The notes under the pieces are model-generated. The model saw nothing but the letters and a program-made list of their open reading frames with translations, did no database searches and was not told where the DNA came from. 64,000 bases of DNA from an uncultured Spirochaetales bacterium (GTDB taxonomy: Bacteria > Spirochaetota > Spirochaetia > Sphaerochaetales > Sphaerochaetaceae): positions 62,001-126,000 of the forward strand of contig CASDPA010000001.1 in the NCBI GenBank assembly GCA_949282255.1, given 5' to 3'. This document shows, piece by piece, positions 34,874 to 42,538 of the stretch (its first letter is position 1; each line of letters starts with the position of its first letter). Made by a program: the position numbers and the translations under genes.

Positions 34874-36628
34874 ATGAGAATGTCCAGTATGTTTTCACGC
34901 ACACTGAGGGAGGCCCCGGCAGGTGCGGATTGCAAAGGGTATGAATATCTGCTCAGAGCAGGATATATAAAGCAAATGGGAGCAGGAATATTCTCCCTTC
35001 TGCCCTTGGGATTCAGAAGCATCACCAAGATACAGGAGATAGTCAGACAGGAGATGAACAGGATAGGCGGACAGGAGATACTCATGCCGCTTGTAAACCC
35101 TGCCGACATCTGGAAGGAAACAGGAAGGTACTATTCCATAGATAAGGAAATGGCCAGATTCAAAGACCGTGTCGGAAGGGACATGGTTCTTGCAATGACC
35201 CATGAGGAAGCTGTTACTGATATCGCAAGAGGCGAAATAGACTCATATAAGAGACTTCCGCTGACAGTATACCAGATCCAGACAAAGTTCCGCGACGATC
35301 CGCGTCCCAGGGCTGGACTGATAAGGGTAAGGGAATTCACAATGAAGGATTCCTACTCCTTCGATCGTGACCAGGCCGGGCTTGAGAAGATTTACAACGA
35401 GCATTACAACGCTTACTTCAGGATATTTTCCCGCTGCGGACTTCCCTGCATCTCAGTAGCCTCCGATTCAGGCATGATGGGCGGAAAGATCGCACACGAA
35501 TACATGTACCTCTCCCCGATAGGCGAGGATACGATCATCACCTGCAAAAAATGCGGTTATACGGCAAACAAGCAGGTTGCAGCCTTCAAGAAGGACTATT
35601 ACCCAGAGGACATGAAGGAGATCGAGAAGGTAGAAACTCCAGAGGCTAAGACTATAGAGAGCCTTGCTTCATATCTGAACATACAACCGGAAAAGACATG
35701 CAAGGCTGTATTCATGGTCGGCAGCTTCATCAGCGACAAGACAGGAGAAGAAGAGGACAAGCTCATCGTCGCTCTCATCCGGGGAGATATGGAAGTCGAA
35801 GAGAACAAGCTTCAGCATGCGGCTAGGGCAAACGAGCTGAGGCCTGCGCACGAAGAGGAAATAACAGCCTGCGGCATGGTGCCTGGATTTGCCTCCCCGA
35901 TCGGAGCAAAGGGAAATTTCATCTGCATTGTGGACGACAGCGTTGCAAAATCCAATAATCTTGTAGCGGGAGCCAATGAAGCAGGATACCATTTCCTCAA
36001 CACCAATTTTGGCAGGGATTTCCAGGGAACCGTCGCAGACATAGCAAGTGCGAAAAGCGGATACAAATGCCCACATTGCGGAGCCCCCCTCGAATCCTCG
36101 AAAGGTGTCGAGATAGGAAACATCTTCCAGCTTGGAACGAAATACAGTGAAGCGATGAATTGTTATTTCCAGGATGAAGACGGCAAGCAGAAGCCAGTCA
36201 TCATGGGATGCTATGGAATAGGTATCGGACGTCTTCTCGCCTGTCTTGCGGAAGAGTATAATGATGAGAACGGTCTCAAACTTCCAATCGCGGTAGCTCC
36301 TTACCAGGTACATCTGGTATCTCTCCTGAAGGACAACAGCATTGCGGACGGGATTTATGAGGAGCTCCAAAGCGAAGGCATCGAGGTTTTGTATGAAGAT
36401 AGGAAGGAATCGGCAGGCGTCAAATTCGCCGATGCCGACCTCATCGGAATTCCTATCAGAATCACCTTGGGCAACAGAAGCCTGAAAGACGGCAACGTGG
36501 AAGTAAAGCTCAGAGGCACAGGGGAAACCACAAGCTACTCCATCGAAGGGCTTGGAAAACAGATAAGACAGGAGATAGCAAAGGAACAGAAGAAGATGGA
36601 CGATGCCATAGTCGAAAAGTATCTCTGA
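34874..36628 (+). CDS. proS: Prolyl-tRNA synthetase (bacterial type with editing domain)
   Basis: 584 aa, length of the bacterial type with the INS editing domain between motifs 2 and 3. Seen: class II motif 1 region KQMGAGIFSLLPLGFR, motif 2 FRDDPRPRAGLIRVREFTMKD, INS domain (about residues 225-410, with the TVADIASAKSG end), and motif 3 GCYGIGIGRLLACLAEE. Two CxxC pairs (ITCKKCGY, YKCPHCGAP) flank the insert. ATG 34874 has TTGGAG 11 nt upstream. Followed by a terminator. Confidence 0.95.
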   Translation: MRMSSMFSRTLREAPAGADCKGYEYLLRAGYIKQMGAGIFSLLPLGFRSITKIQEIVRQEMNRIGGQEILMPLVNPADIWKETGRYYSIDKEMARFKDRVGRDMVLAMTHEEAVTDIARGEIDSYKRLPLTVYQIQTKFRDDPRPRAGLIRVREFTMKDSYSFDRDQAGLEKIYNEHYNAYFRIFSRCGLPCISVASDSGMMGGKIAHEYMYLSPIGEDTIITCKKCGYTANKQVAAFKKDYYPEDMKEIEKVETPEAKTIESLASYLNIQPEKTCKAVFMVGSFISDKTGEEEDKLIVALIRGDMEVEENKLQHAARANELRPAHEEEITACGMVPGFASPIGAKGNFICIVDDSVAKSNNLVAGANEAGYHFLNTNFGRDFQGTVADIASAKSGYKCPHCGAPLESSKGVEIGNIFQLGTKYSEAMNCYFQDEDGKQKPVIMGCYGIGIGRLLACLAEEYNDENGLKLPIAVAPYQVHLVSLLKDNSIADGIYEELQSEGIEVLYEDRKESAGVKFADADLIGIPIRITLGNRSLKDGNVEVKLRGTGETTSYSIEGLGKQIRQEIAKEQKKMDDAIVEKYL

Positions 36629-36653
36629 TCTTCGCATGCTCATTTTGATAATG

Positions 36654-36683
36654 ATCCTTTCCGGATTACGGGAAGGATTTTTT
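36654..36683 (+). terminator. Terminator of proS
   Basis: ATCCTTTCC / GGGAAGGAT stem (one G-T pair), then six T. Confidence 0.85.
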
Positions 36684-36772
36684 ATACCCCTTCATCCCAA
36701 AATAAAAAGGATTTCCGTTTCTGAAACTTGACTTTAAGATGAAAAACCTTACTTTTAGACAAAGGAACATTT

Positions 36773-37171
36773 ATGGGAAAGTCTTATGCTTTTCTCGTTT
36801 TAGCCATTTGCTTATCCTCAACAATAACCTCATGTGCAAAGACGGAAAATAACAAAACGGAAGAAGATTTCTTTGCACAGGAAAACACTGGCAATGAAAA
36901 TAATAAAGCAGAATCGGGAAGGGATTTCACCGAGGATTTCTTATATGCCATCAAAGGTATGGATAATGGCGGATCCATAAAGGCAGAAGAGGAAACGTAT
37001 GAACAAAACCTGGAGACAGGTGAAACCGAGCCTTACCAAGAAGAGGCACAGGAAAAAACAACAGGCCGGACATCCATGTTACAGCAGGAAAAAGAAAGTG
37101 GGAAAATCCTCTTTGCCCAGCAAGCTCTGACAAGTCTTGAAGTGGTCATAACCGGTTCTGCGAATATGTAA
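36773..37171 (+). CDS. Small acidic lipoprotein, unknown function
   Basis: 132 aa. Signal peptide with lipobox-like STITSC (Cys at residue 21), then a low-complexity, Glu/Asn/Thr-rich mature part (NNKTEEDFFAQENTGNENN), without recognised domain. AAAGGA before ATG 36773. Located between proS and the TAXI-TRAP operon; own weak promoter (TTGACT near 36729). A GGTAT-AAAC-ATACC hairpin follows the stop. Likely membrane-tethered; role unknown. Confidence 0.6.
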   Translation: MGKSYAFLVLAICLSSTITSCAKTENNKTEEDFFAQENTGNENNKAESGRDFTEDFLYAIKGMDNGGSIKAEEETYEQNLETGETEPYQEEAQEKTTGRTSMLQQEKESGKILFAQQALTSLEVVITGSANM

Positions 37172-37248
37172 GACCGGTATAAACATACCATTTAGCAGAT
37201 TTTTTATGCGATTTTTTTGAAAATAATATGCATATTTATTCAGACCTA

Positions 37249-37254
37249 TTGACA
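37249..37254 (+). promoter_or_regulatory. -35 of the TAXI-TRAP operon
   Basis: Perfect TTGACA; the -10 is poor (TAGAAA at 15-nt spacing). Start expected near 37282, just before the structured leader. Confidence 0.4.
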
Positions 37255-37288
37255 TTTAGCCCTTATCTATAGAAAAACTAAACCATAG

Positions 37289-37345
37289 GCCGGACTTTAG
37301 ACGACCGCATGGGAGATGCAATTATCTAAATCACAAGGGTCCGGC
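37289..37345 (+). ncRNA. Structured leader of the TAXI-TRAP operon, riboswitch candidate
   Basis: Nested pairings: GCCGGAC (37289-37295) with GTCCGGC (37339-37345); TTTAGA (37296-37301) with TCTAAA (37325-37330); GCAT (37307-37310) with ATGC (37316-37319) closing a GGGAG loop. The strand between outer and inner 3' arms (TCACAAGG) is an asymmetric bulge. It ends 20 nt before the ATG, near the ribosome site AAAGGGG. It fits no riboswitch class that I recognise. Confidence 0.5.
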
Positions 37346-37365
37346 TCCAGATCAAAGGGGTAAAC

Positions 37366-38394
37366 ATGAAAAAGGCCTTAAAACTCATGATGCCGGTTCT
37401 CATCATCGTACTTTTGCTTTCCGGATGTGCCAAGAACAATGACAGCAATACCGCCACAGCTGCCACAACAGCTTCGACAACTGAGACAAAGACAGAAAGC
37501 GCTCCGGCAAAAAGCGTAGAGCTCAAGTTTGGAACAGGCGGGGATCAGGGAACCTATTACGGCTTTGGAAATGTTCTGGCACAGAGGGTGACCAGTTCCA
37601 CACCGACAAGGATCACAGCCGTAACAAGCGGTGGTTCCCAGGATAATATCGAGCAGCTAGATATGAACTTCTACCAGCTTGGATTTGTACAGTCCGATGT
37701 GATGAGCTATGCATACGAAGGAATCAATCTCTTCGAAGATTTTCCTGTGAACAACTTCTCAACTGTAGCCGCGCTCTACATGGAGCAGGTGCAGATCGTG
37801 ACCTTGGATCCGAATATCAAGACTGTAGGGGATCTAAAGGGAAAGACCGTATCAATCGGTTCTGCAGGATCAGGGGTGTATTATAATGCAATCGACTGCC
37901 TTAAAGCCTACGGACTTACAGAAAATGATATCAAACCGACATACCAAAGCTTCGGAGACAGTGTAGACTCCCTTCAGGATGGAAAGATCGATGCCGCATT
38001 CGTCGTGGCAGGAGCTCCGACTGTAGCGGTCTCAACACTTGCAAGCACACAGGATGTCCATCTTGTAAGCATAGACCAGGAGCACATCGATGCCTTAATT
38101 GAATCTTCACCGTATTACAGCCCCTACACCATCGATGCATCCGTATACGGAACTGATGAAGATTGCCAGACTGTTGCAGTCCTTGCAGTGGTGATCGCCC
38201 GCGATGATGTTTCACAAGACGATGTTTATAATTTCGTTTCCACCATCTTCGAAAACAAGGATGCCATTGCAGCCAGCCATGACAAGGGCAATGAGCTGGA
38301 TCTCAATTTCGCCTCTTCCATCACAAATATTCCGTACCATCCGGGTGCGGCAAAATATTTTGCGGAAAAAGGAATCACGGTTCCTGTCAAATAA
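37366..38394 (+). CDS. TAXI family TRAP transporter solute-binding lipoprotein
   Basis: 342 aa. Lipoprotein signal with lipobox LLSGC (Cys 22), Thr/Ala-rich linker, then the TAXI binding domain: LKFGTGGDQGTYYGFGNVLAQR, AVTSGGSQDNIEQL, LGFVQSDVMSYAYEG and KTVSIGSAGSGVYYNA, all typical of TRAP-associated extracytoplasmic immunogenic proteins. Some TAXI proteins bind glutamate or glutamine; the ligand here is not known. Ahead of it lies a structured leader; after it, a hairpin and then the fused permease gene. Anchored on the periplasmic face of the inner membrane. Confidence 0.9.
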   Translation: MKKALKLMMPVLIIVLLLSGCAKNNDSNTATAATTASTTETKTESAPAKSVELKFGTGGDQGTYYGFGNVLAQRVTSSTPTRITAVTSGGSQDNIEQLDMNFYQLGFVQSDVMSYAYEGINLFEDFPVNNFSTVAALYMEQVQIVTLDPNIKTVGDLKGKTVSIGSAGSGVYYNAIDCLKAYGLTENDIKPTYQSFGDSVDSLQDGKIDAAFVVAGAPTVAVSTLASTQDVHLVSIDQEHIDALIESSPYYSPYTIDASVYGTDEDCQTVAVLAVVIARDDVSQDDVYNFVSTIFENKDAIAASHDKGNELDLNFASSITNIPYHPGAAKYFAEKGITVPVK

Positions 38395-38417
38395 TCAAAG
38401 AGGTCCTGGATATGAAG

Positions 38418-38443
38418 CTGCGGCAAAATCCTGCCGCAGTTTC
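38418..38443 (+). terminator. Hairpin between binding protein and permease genes
   Basis: CTGCGGCA-AAATCC-TGCCGCAG perfect 8-bp stem followed by TTTCG. Weak T tract suggests partial termination or RNA stabilisation that gives more binding protein than permease. Confidence 0.55.
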
Positions 38444-38496
38444 GTCCTATCAATATAGAGTCAATTTTTTTATTCAACATAGGAGAAGCTCCGATT

Positions 38497-40476
38497 TTGA
38501 ACAAAGAACATAAGTTTTCAAAGCATCAGCACAATCCTGAAGAAATGATCGCGGATGTCGACTGCGGATCGGCACAAGATGTTGAAGCGGTCATGCGGAA
38601 ATATGACAGGGAATCAAACACCAGGATATGGGAAGGTGTTCCACGAACCCTGATACGGATATTGATGGCCGTATTCGCATTCTATTGCATAATTGATGCA
38701 ATATTCTTAACAACACTTCCTGAAATCAGGCTTTCGGTATTCGTTGGAATGATACTCTTTTTGGGGTTCCTCACCTTCCCTGCCAAAAAAGGGCATGTAA
38801 GGGTCAATCACATGCCGTGGTACGACTACATACTCCTTATCGCCGGGCCTGGAGCATACTTCTTTTATGCGGCGAACGCAATGACCGTCATAAGGCTTTC
38901 CGCACGCATAATGCAGCAGCCGCTTTTCATGGTCGTAGGAGTGATTGCGATAATCGCATTGATCGAGCTGTGCCGGCGCTGCGTAGGTCTGCCCATACTC
39001 TGTGTGGCAGGCATCCTTCTGATATATACGTTCTCTCAGGGACTTAACATCCAACAGGTGATCAGAACACTGTTTTATACCACCAACGGTATTTTTTCCG
39101 CTCCGGTGCAGGTCTGCGTCAAATTCATTGCAATCTTCATAATTTTCGGAGCCTTTTTGGAAAAAACAGGAGTTGCGGATTTCTTCATACGTTTTGCAAA
39201 CCGAGCGGTAGGACGTTTTACCGGAGGACCGGCAAAAGTTGCAGTTGTGGCCAGCGCTTTGGAGGGCATGGCATCCGGCTCGTCGGTTGCAAACACAGTC
39301 GGGTCTGGCTCTGTCACGATTCCGATGATGAAAAAGATGGGCTACAAGCCGGAATTCGCAGCAGCAGTCGAAGCCGCGGCCTCGACAGGAGGACAGATCA
39401 TGCCCCCGATAATGGGAGCTGCGGCATTTTTGATGGCGGAATTCACAGGAGAACCATATGCGAAGATAGCAATGAGGGCCATTCTTCCTGCAGTTCTCTA
39501 CTTCACCGGAATCTACATCGCAGTACACCTCGAAGCAAAAAAAATGGGAATTAAAGGAATCCCTAAGGAGGAGCTTCCGAAAGTAAAGGAGCTTGTGAAG
39601 GATCTTTATCTTCTTCTTCCAATAATCACATTGGTCTATCTTGTATCCTCCAATACGTTTACGATGGCCTACAGCGCAACCATATCGATAATCGTGGCAA
39701 TCGTTGTAGGAATAATAAATAAAAAGCAGAGGCTCACCTTCTCCCGTTTCATGGATGCCCTTGAAAGCGGTGCAAAAGGTTCCATCACAGTCGTCGTTGC
39801 ATGCGGAATCGCCGGTGTCATCTCAGGCTGCATCACAGTGACAGGCTTGGCCTCAAAACTTCTTGGAGCCATCGTCGCCCTGTCAGGAGGATATGTGATT
39901 GTGGCACTTGTTTTGACGATGCTATGCTGCATAGTCCTAGGAATGGGGGTACCCACTACCGCAAACTACTGCATCATGGCTGCAACATGCGCACCCATAC
40001 TCATGGATCCATCCCTTGGAGTGACAAAGATGGCCGCACATTTTTTTGTGTTCTATTACGGAATTGTCGCGGATATAACCCCGCCTGTGGCTCTGGCTGC
40101 ATATGCAGGGGCGGCGATTGCGAAATCGAACCCGATGAAAACAGGTTTTGCAGCAACCAAGCTGGCAATTGCCGCATTTGTCGTTCCATATGTCTTCGCG
40201 CTGAGCCCTCAGATGCTTTTCATAAATGTTTCCAGTCCGCTGAGCGTTGTACAGATCTGCATCACCTCATTGATAGGAATATTCGGAGTCGCTGCAGCAT
40301 TGAACGGATATCTGATGAAACAGATTCATCCTCTTTTACGCATTCTGCTCGCAATCGGAGGTCTCGCGCTCATCTTCCCTGGAACAATCACCGACATAGC
40401 CGGATTGATATTGATCGTCCTGCCGGTCATTTGGCAGTATCTCACATCGAATTCCAGAAAAACCATAGCCGTATAA
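38497..40476 (+). CDS. TAXI-type TRAP transporter fused permease
   Basis: 659 aa with about 16-18 membrane helices: the small (DctQ-like, 4 helices) and large (DctM-like) TRAP subunits fused into one chain, as is normal for TAXI systems. Conserved segment ASGSSVANTVGSGSVTIPMMKKMGYKPEFAAAVEAAASTGGQIMPPIMGAAAF lies near residue 250 (positions 39277-39420). Secondary, Na+- or H+-driven uptake with the lipoprotein encoded upstream. The start is probably TTG 38497 (AGGAG 11 nt upstream); ATG 38545 is an alternative. Followed by a strong terminator. Confidence 0.9.
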   Translation: MNKEHKFSKHQHNPEEMIADVDCGSAQDVEAVMRKYDRESNTRIWEGVPRTLIRILMAVFAFYCIIDAIFLTTLPEIRLSVFVGMILFLGFLTFPAKKGHVRVNHMPWYDYILLIAGPGAYFFYAANAMTVIRLSARIMQQPLFMVVGVIAIIALIELCRRCVGLPILCVAGILLIYTFSQGLNIQQVIRTLFYTTNGIFSAPVQVCVKFIAIFIIFGAFLEKTGVADFFIRFANRAVGRFTGGPAKVAVVASALEGMASGSSVANTVGSGSVTIPMMKKMGYKPEFAAAVEAAASTGGQIMPPIMGAAAFLMAEFTGEPYAKIAMRAILPAVLYFTGIYIAVHLEAKKMGIKGIPKEELPKVKELVKDLYLLLPIITLVYLVSSNTFTMAYSATISIIVAIVVGIINKKQRLTFSRFMDALESGAKGSITVVVACGIAGVISGCITVTGLASKLLGAIVALSGGYVIVALVLTMLCCIVLGMGVPTTANYCIMAATCAPILMDPSLGVTKMAAHFFVFYYGIVADITPPVALAAYAGAAIAKSNPMKTGFAATKLAIAAFVVPYVFALSPQMLFINVSSPLSVVQICITSLIGIFGVAAALNGYLMKQIHPLLRILLAIGGLALIFPGTITDIAGLILIVLPVIWQYLTSNSRKTIAV

Positions 40477-40499
40477 AATAAAACGGATAAAAGGAAAAG

Positions 40500-40528
40500 G
40501 CCGTTGCCACAGCAGGCAACGGCTTTTT
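40500..40528 (+). terminator. Terminator of the TAXI-TRAP operon
   Basis: GCCGTTGCC-ACAGCA-GGCAACGGC perfect 9-bp stem, five T. Confidence 0.92.
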
Positions 40529-40532
40529 GGGC

Positions 40533-40573
40533 AAAAAAAAGGTGCCTCCCGACGGTAATCCGTCCTTGGCACC
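40533..40573 (-). terminator. Terminator of the ankyrin gene
   Basis: Minus strand: GGTGCC / GGCACC outer stem with inner GACGG-ATTA-CCGTC, then eight T. Confidence 0.8.
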
Positions 40574-40593
40574 TTCATAAATACTTGGCCCTC

Positions 40594-41106
40594 TCAGTTG
40601 GCACCATGCTCCTTGAGCAGGTTGATGACATATGTCCTCTTTGCGTTGCGGGCATAATCAAGAACAGAATGCCCCTGATAGTCGCAAGCATTGACATCCG
40701 CGCCGCTCTTGATGAGCTGGGTGGTCATCTTTGTCTCTGGATTGCTGTTGACAGCCATGATGAGAGCCGTCTCGCCAAGGTAGTTCCTTGCATCGATATT
40801 GGCACCAGCGGCAAGAAGAGCCTCGATAACCTTCGGGTTCTTGGAGCTGTTGGCTGCAAGATGGAGGGAATTGGAGCGGTACTTGGGCTCTGCTTCGTGG
40901 ATATCAGCGCCAGCCTGGATGAGTGCGTTAAGAACAGCAACTGAGTGATTATACTGTGCTGCGAGCATCACAGGAGTGAGGCCCCATTCGTTATGTGCGT
41001 TTACATCAGCTCCGGCATCGATGAGGTCTTTGATATCGCGTGCCTTTGTGGCGCTGATTGCTGCTGCAAGCAGCTTCTTGTTCAGTGATTCAGTGGTCTT
41101 AGCCAT
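40594..41106 (-). CDS. Ankyrin-repeat protein
   Basis: 170 aa, about four to five ankyrin repeats: LIDAGADVNAHNEWGLTPVMLAAQYNHS-type units, then AGADIHEAEPKYRSNSLHLAA, AGANIDARNYLGETALIMAV, and SGADVNACDYQGHSVLDYA. No signal peptide, so a cytosolic protein-protein scaffold. ATG 41106 with AGGAG 10 nt upstream. Single-gene unit with its own terminator; partner unknown. Confidence 0.9.
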   Translation of the reverse strand: MAKTTESLNKKLLAAAISATKARDIKDLIDAGADVNAHNEWGLTPVMLAAQYNHSVAVLNALIQAGADIHEAEPKYRSNSLHLAANSSKNPKVIEALLAAGANIDARNYLGETALIMAVNSNPETKMTTQLIKSGADVNACDYQGHSVLDYARNAKRTYVINLLKEHGAN

Positions 41107-41344
41107 AATTTTTGTCTCCTTACACTCTTACCAATAATACTTTATCGTTTTTATGTAAATATTAAAAGTAACAAAAAGTACGATTTTTCTACTGAATAAC
41201 TCTTTATTTTCATAGAATTTAAGATATAGGTTCTTAAAATTTTTGAAACTTCAGGGTTTTTATGGAAGGGATAAAACCAACATACAAAGCGGCAACTCAC
41301 GGGCCTTGGTAAAACTTACACTTTTTCCGAGTGTCTTTTCCAGC
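41107..41344. other. AT-rich intergenic region between ankyrin and adenosine deaminase genes
   Basis: About 240 nt, very AT-rich, holding the ankyrin promoter (TATTAT on the minus strand near 41142) and the region before the adenosine deaminase -10. No other feature recognised. Confidence 0.3.
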
Positions 41345-41350
41345 TATAAT
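41345..41350 (+). promoter_or_regulatory. -10 of the adenosine deaminase gene (leaderless-type)
   Basis: Perfect TATAAT, then 6 nt and ATG 41357; +1 would be the start codon A. No ribosome site. Confidence 0.6.
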
Positions 41351-41356
41351 GTATAC

Positions 41357-42439
41357 ATGATTACACATGATATGATCAGGCGATGCCCCAAGGTGGAATT
41401 GCACGACCATCTGGACGGGGGATTGCGTCCTAAAACGATTATTGAGCTTGCAGAAAAATATGACATCAGCCTGCCTGAAAAAAACCCGGAAGATCTTAGA
41501 CAATGGTTTTCACGTGGATGCAGGCAGAAATCCCTATCCCTCTACCTTGAGACATTCGGCATCACAACCGCGGTCATGCAGACAAAAGAAGCCTTGACCA
41601 GGGTTGCGAAAGAAGCCATGGAGGATCTTGCGGCAGAAAATGTTGTATATGCAGAAATACGGTTCGCACCTGCCCTCCACATGCAAAGAGGTCTCAATCT
41701 GGAAGAGGTTGTTACAGCCGTTTTGAAGGGACTTGACATAGGTGGCCGCGAAAACGGGATACAATTCGGATTGATATTATGCGCCATGAGGCATGAGAAG
41801 CCGGAAAGCACATTGGAGATAGCGGAGCTTGCTGTGGCATTCAGGGAAAAAGGTGTTGTGGGATTCGATATCGCAGGAGACGAATACGGGCATCCCCCCA
41901 AAAAGCATATAGAAGCCTTCCAATACATCAGAAGCAAAAACTTCAACATAACAATCCATGCAGGAGAAGCCTTTGGTATCGAATCGATATGGCAGGCCAT
42001 ACAGATATGCGGAGCCCACAGGATCGGGCATGGAGTAAGACTTGTGGAAGACATGGTGACAGAGGGGATGGCGGTAAAGAAGATGGGAAGCCTGTCTCAT
42101 TTCATCCAAGACAGGAGAATCCCGATGGAGTTCTGTCTCAGCTCCAATGTGGGAACAGGAGCTGTGGAATCCCTCAAAGACCATCCATTCCCATTATTTT
42201 TCAAAAACAGCTTCCGTGTATTCCTTTGCTCCGACAACAGGCTGATGAGCGATACCACCCTTACAAAGGAATTCGAGATAGCGGTGCGTGAATACGGATT
42301 GGATTTCAAAGACATAGAGAAGATAACCATCAACGCCATGAAGAGCGCATTCATCCACCATGATCGGAAAATAAAGCTCATCTATGACGTCATAAAGAAA
42401 GGATATGCGGATTTAAGAAGGGAATATGGCCTTGATTGA
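41357..42439 (+). CDS. add: Adenosine deaminase
   Basis: Deaminates adenosine and deoxyadenosine to inosine forms; purine salvage. 360 aa. Zinc and active-site motifs: VELHDHLDGGLRP (metal His pair), NITIHAGEAFG (metal His and catalytic Glu), HRIGHGVRL (His), and LCSDNRLMSDTTLTKEF (metal Asp). The DNRLMS variant of the last motif is common in many bacterial adenosine deaminases. The start at ATG 41357 is chosen because the motif-bearing domain begins there and TATAAT sits 6 nt before. Inosine produced would feed the nucleoside phosphorylase at 58152. Confidence 0.92.
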   Translation: MITHDMIRRCPKVELHDHLDGGLRPKTIIELAEKYDISLPEKNPEDLRQWFSRGCRQKSLSLYLETFGITTAVMQTKEALTRVAKEAMEDLAAENVVYAEIRFAPALHMQRGLNLEEVVTAVLKGLDIGGRENGIQFGLILCAMRHEKPESTLEIAELAVAFREKGVVGFDIAGDEYGHPPKKHIEAFQYIRSKNFNITIHAGEAFGIESIWQAIQICGAHRIGHGVRLVEDMVTEGMAVKKMGSLSHFIQDRRIPMEFCLSSNVGTGAVESLKDHPFPLFFKNSFRVFLCSDNRLMSDTTLTKEFEIAVREYGLDFKDIEKITINAMKSAFIHHDRKIKLIYDVIKKGYADLRREYGLD

Positions 42440-42476
42440 GTGAGTGCCCTATTTGGTGTTAAACTGGGTTTAATCC

Positions 42477-42505
42477 TTGTTTGCCAGAAGCGATTACTGT
42501 AAGAT
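42477..42505 (+). promoter_or_regulatory. Pullulanase gene promoter
   Basis: TTGTTT, 17-nt spacer, TAAGAT; leader about 27 nt with a GGGGG ribosome site. Confidence 0.5.
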
Positions 42506-42538
42506 TGTTCCTGTAACATCAGGACGGGGGAAAAAAGA

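Noticed and set aside
38707-39528. 273-codon minus-strand ORF inside the TRAP permease gene
   Set aside because: Antisense shadow with abnormal Cys/His content.
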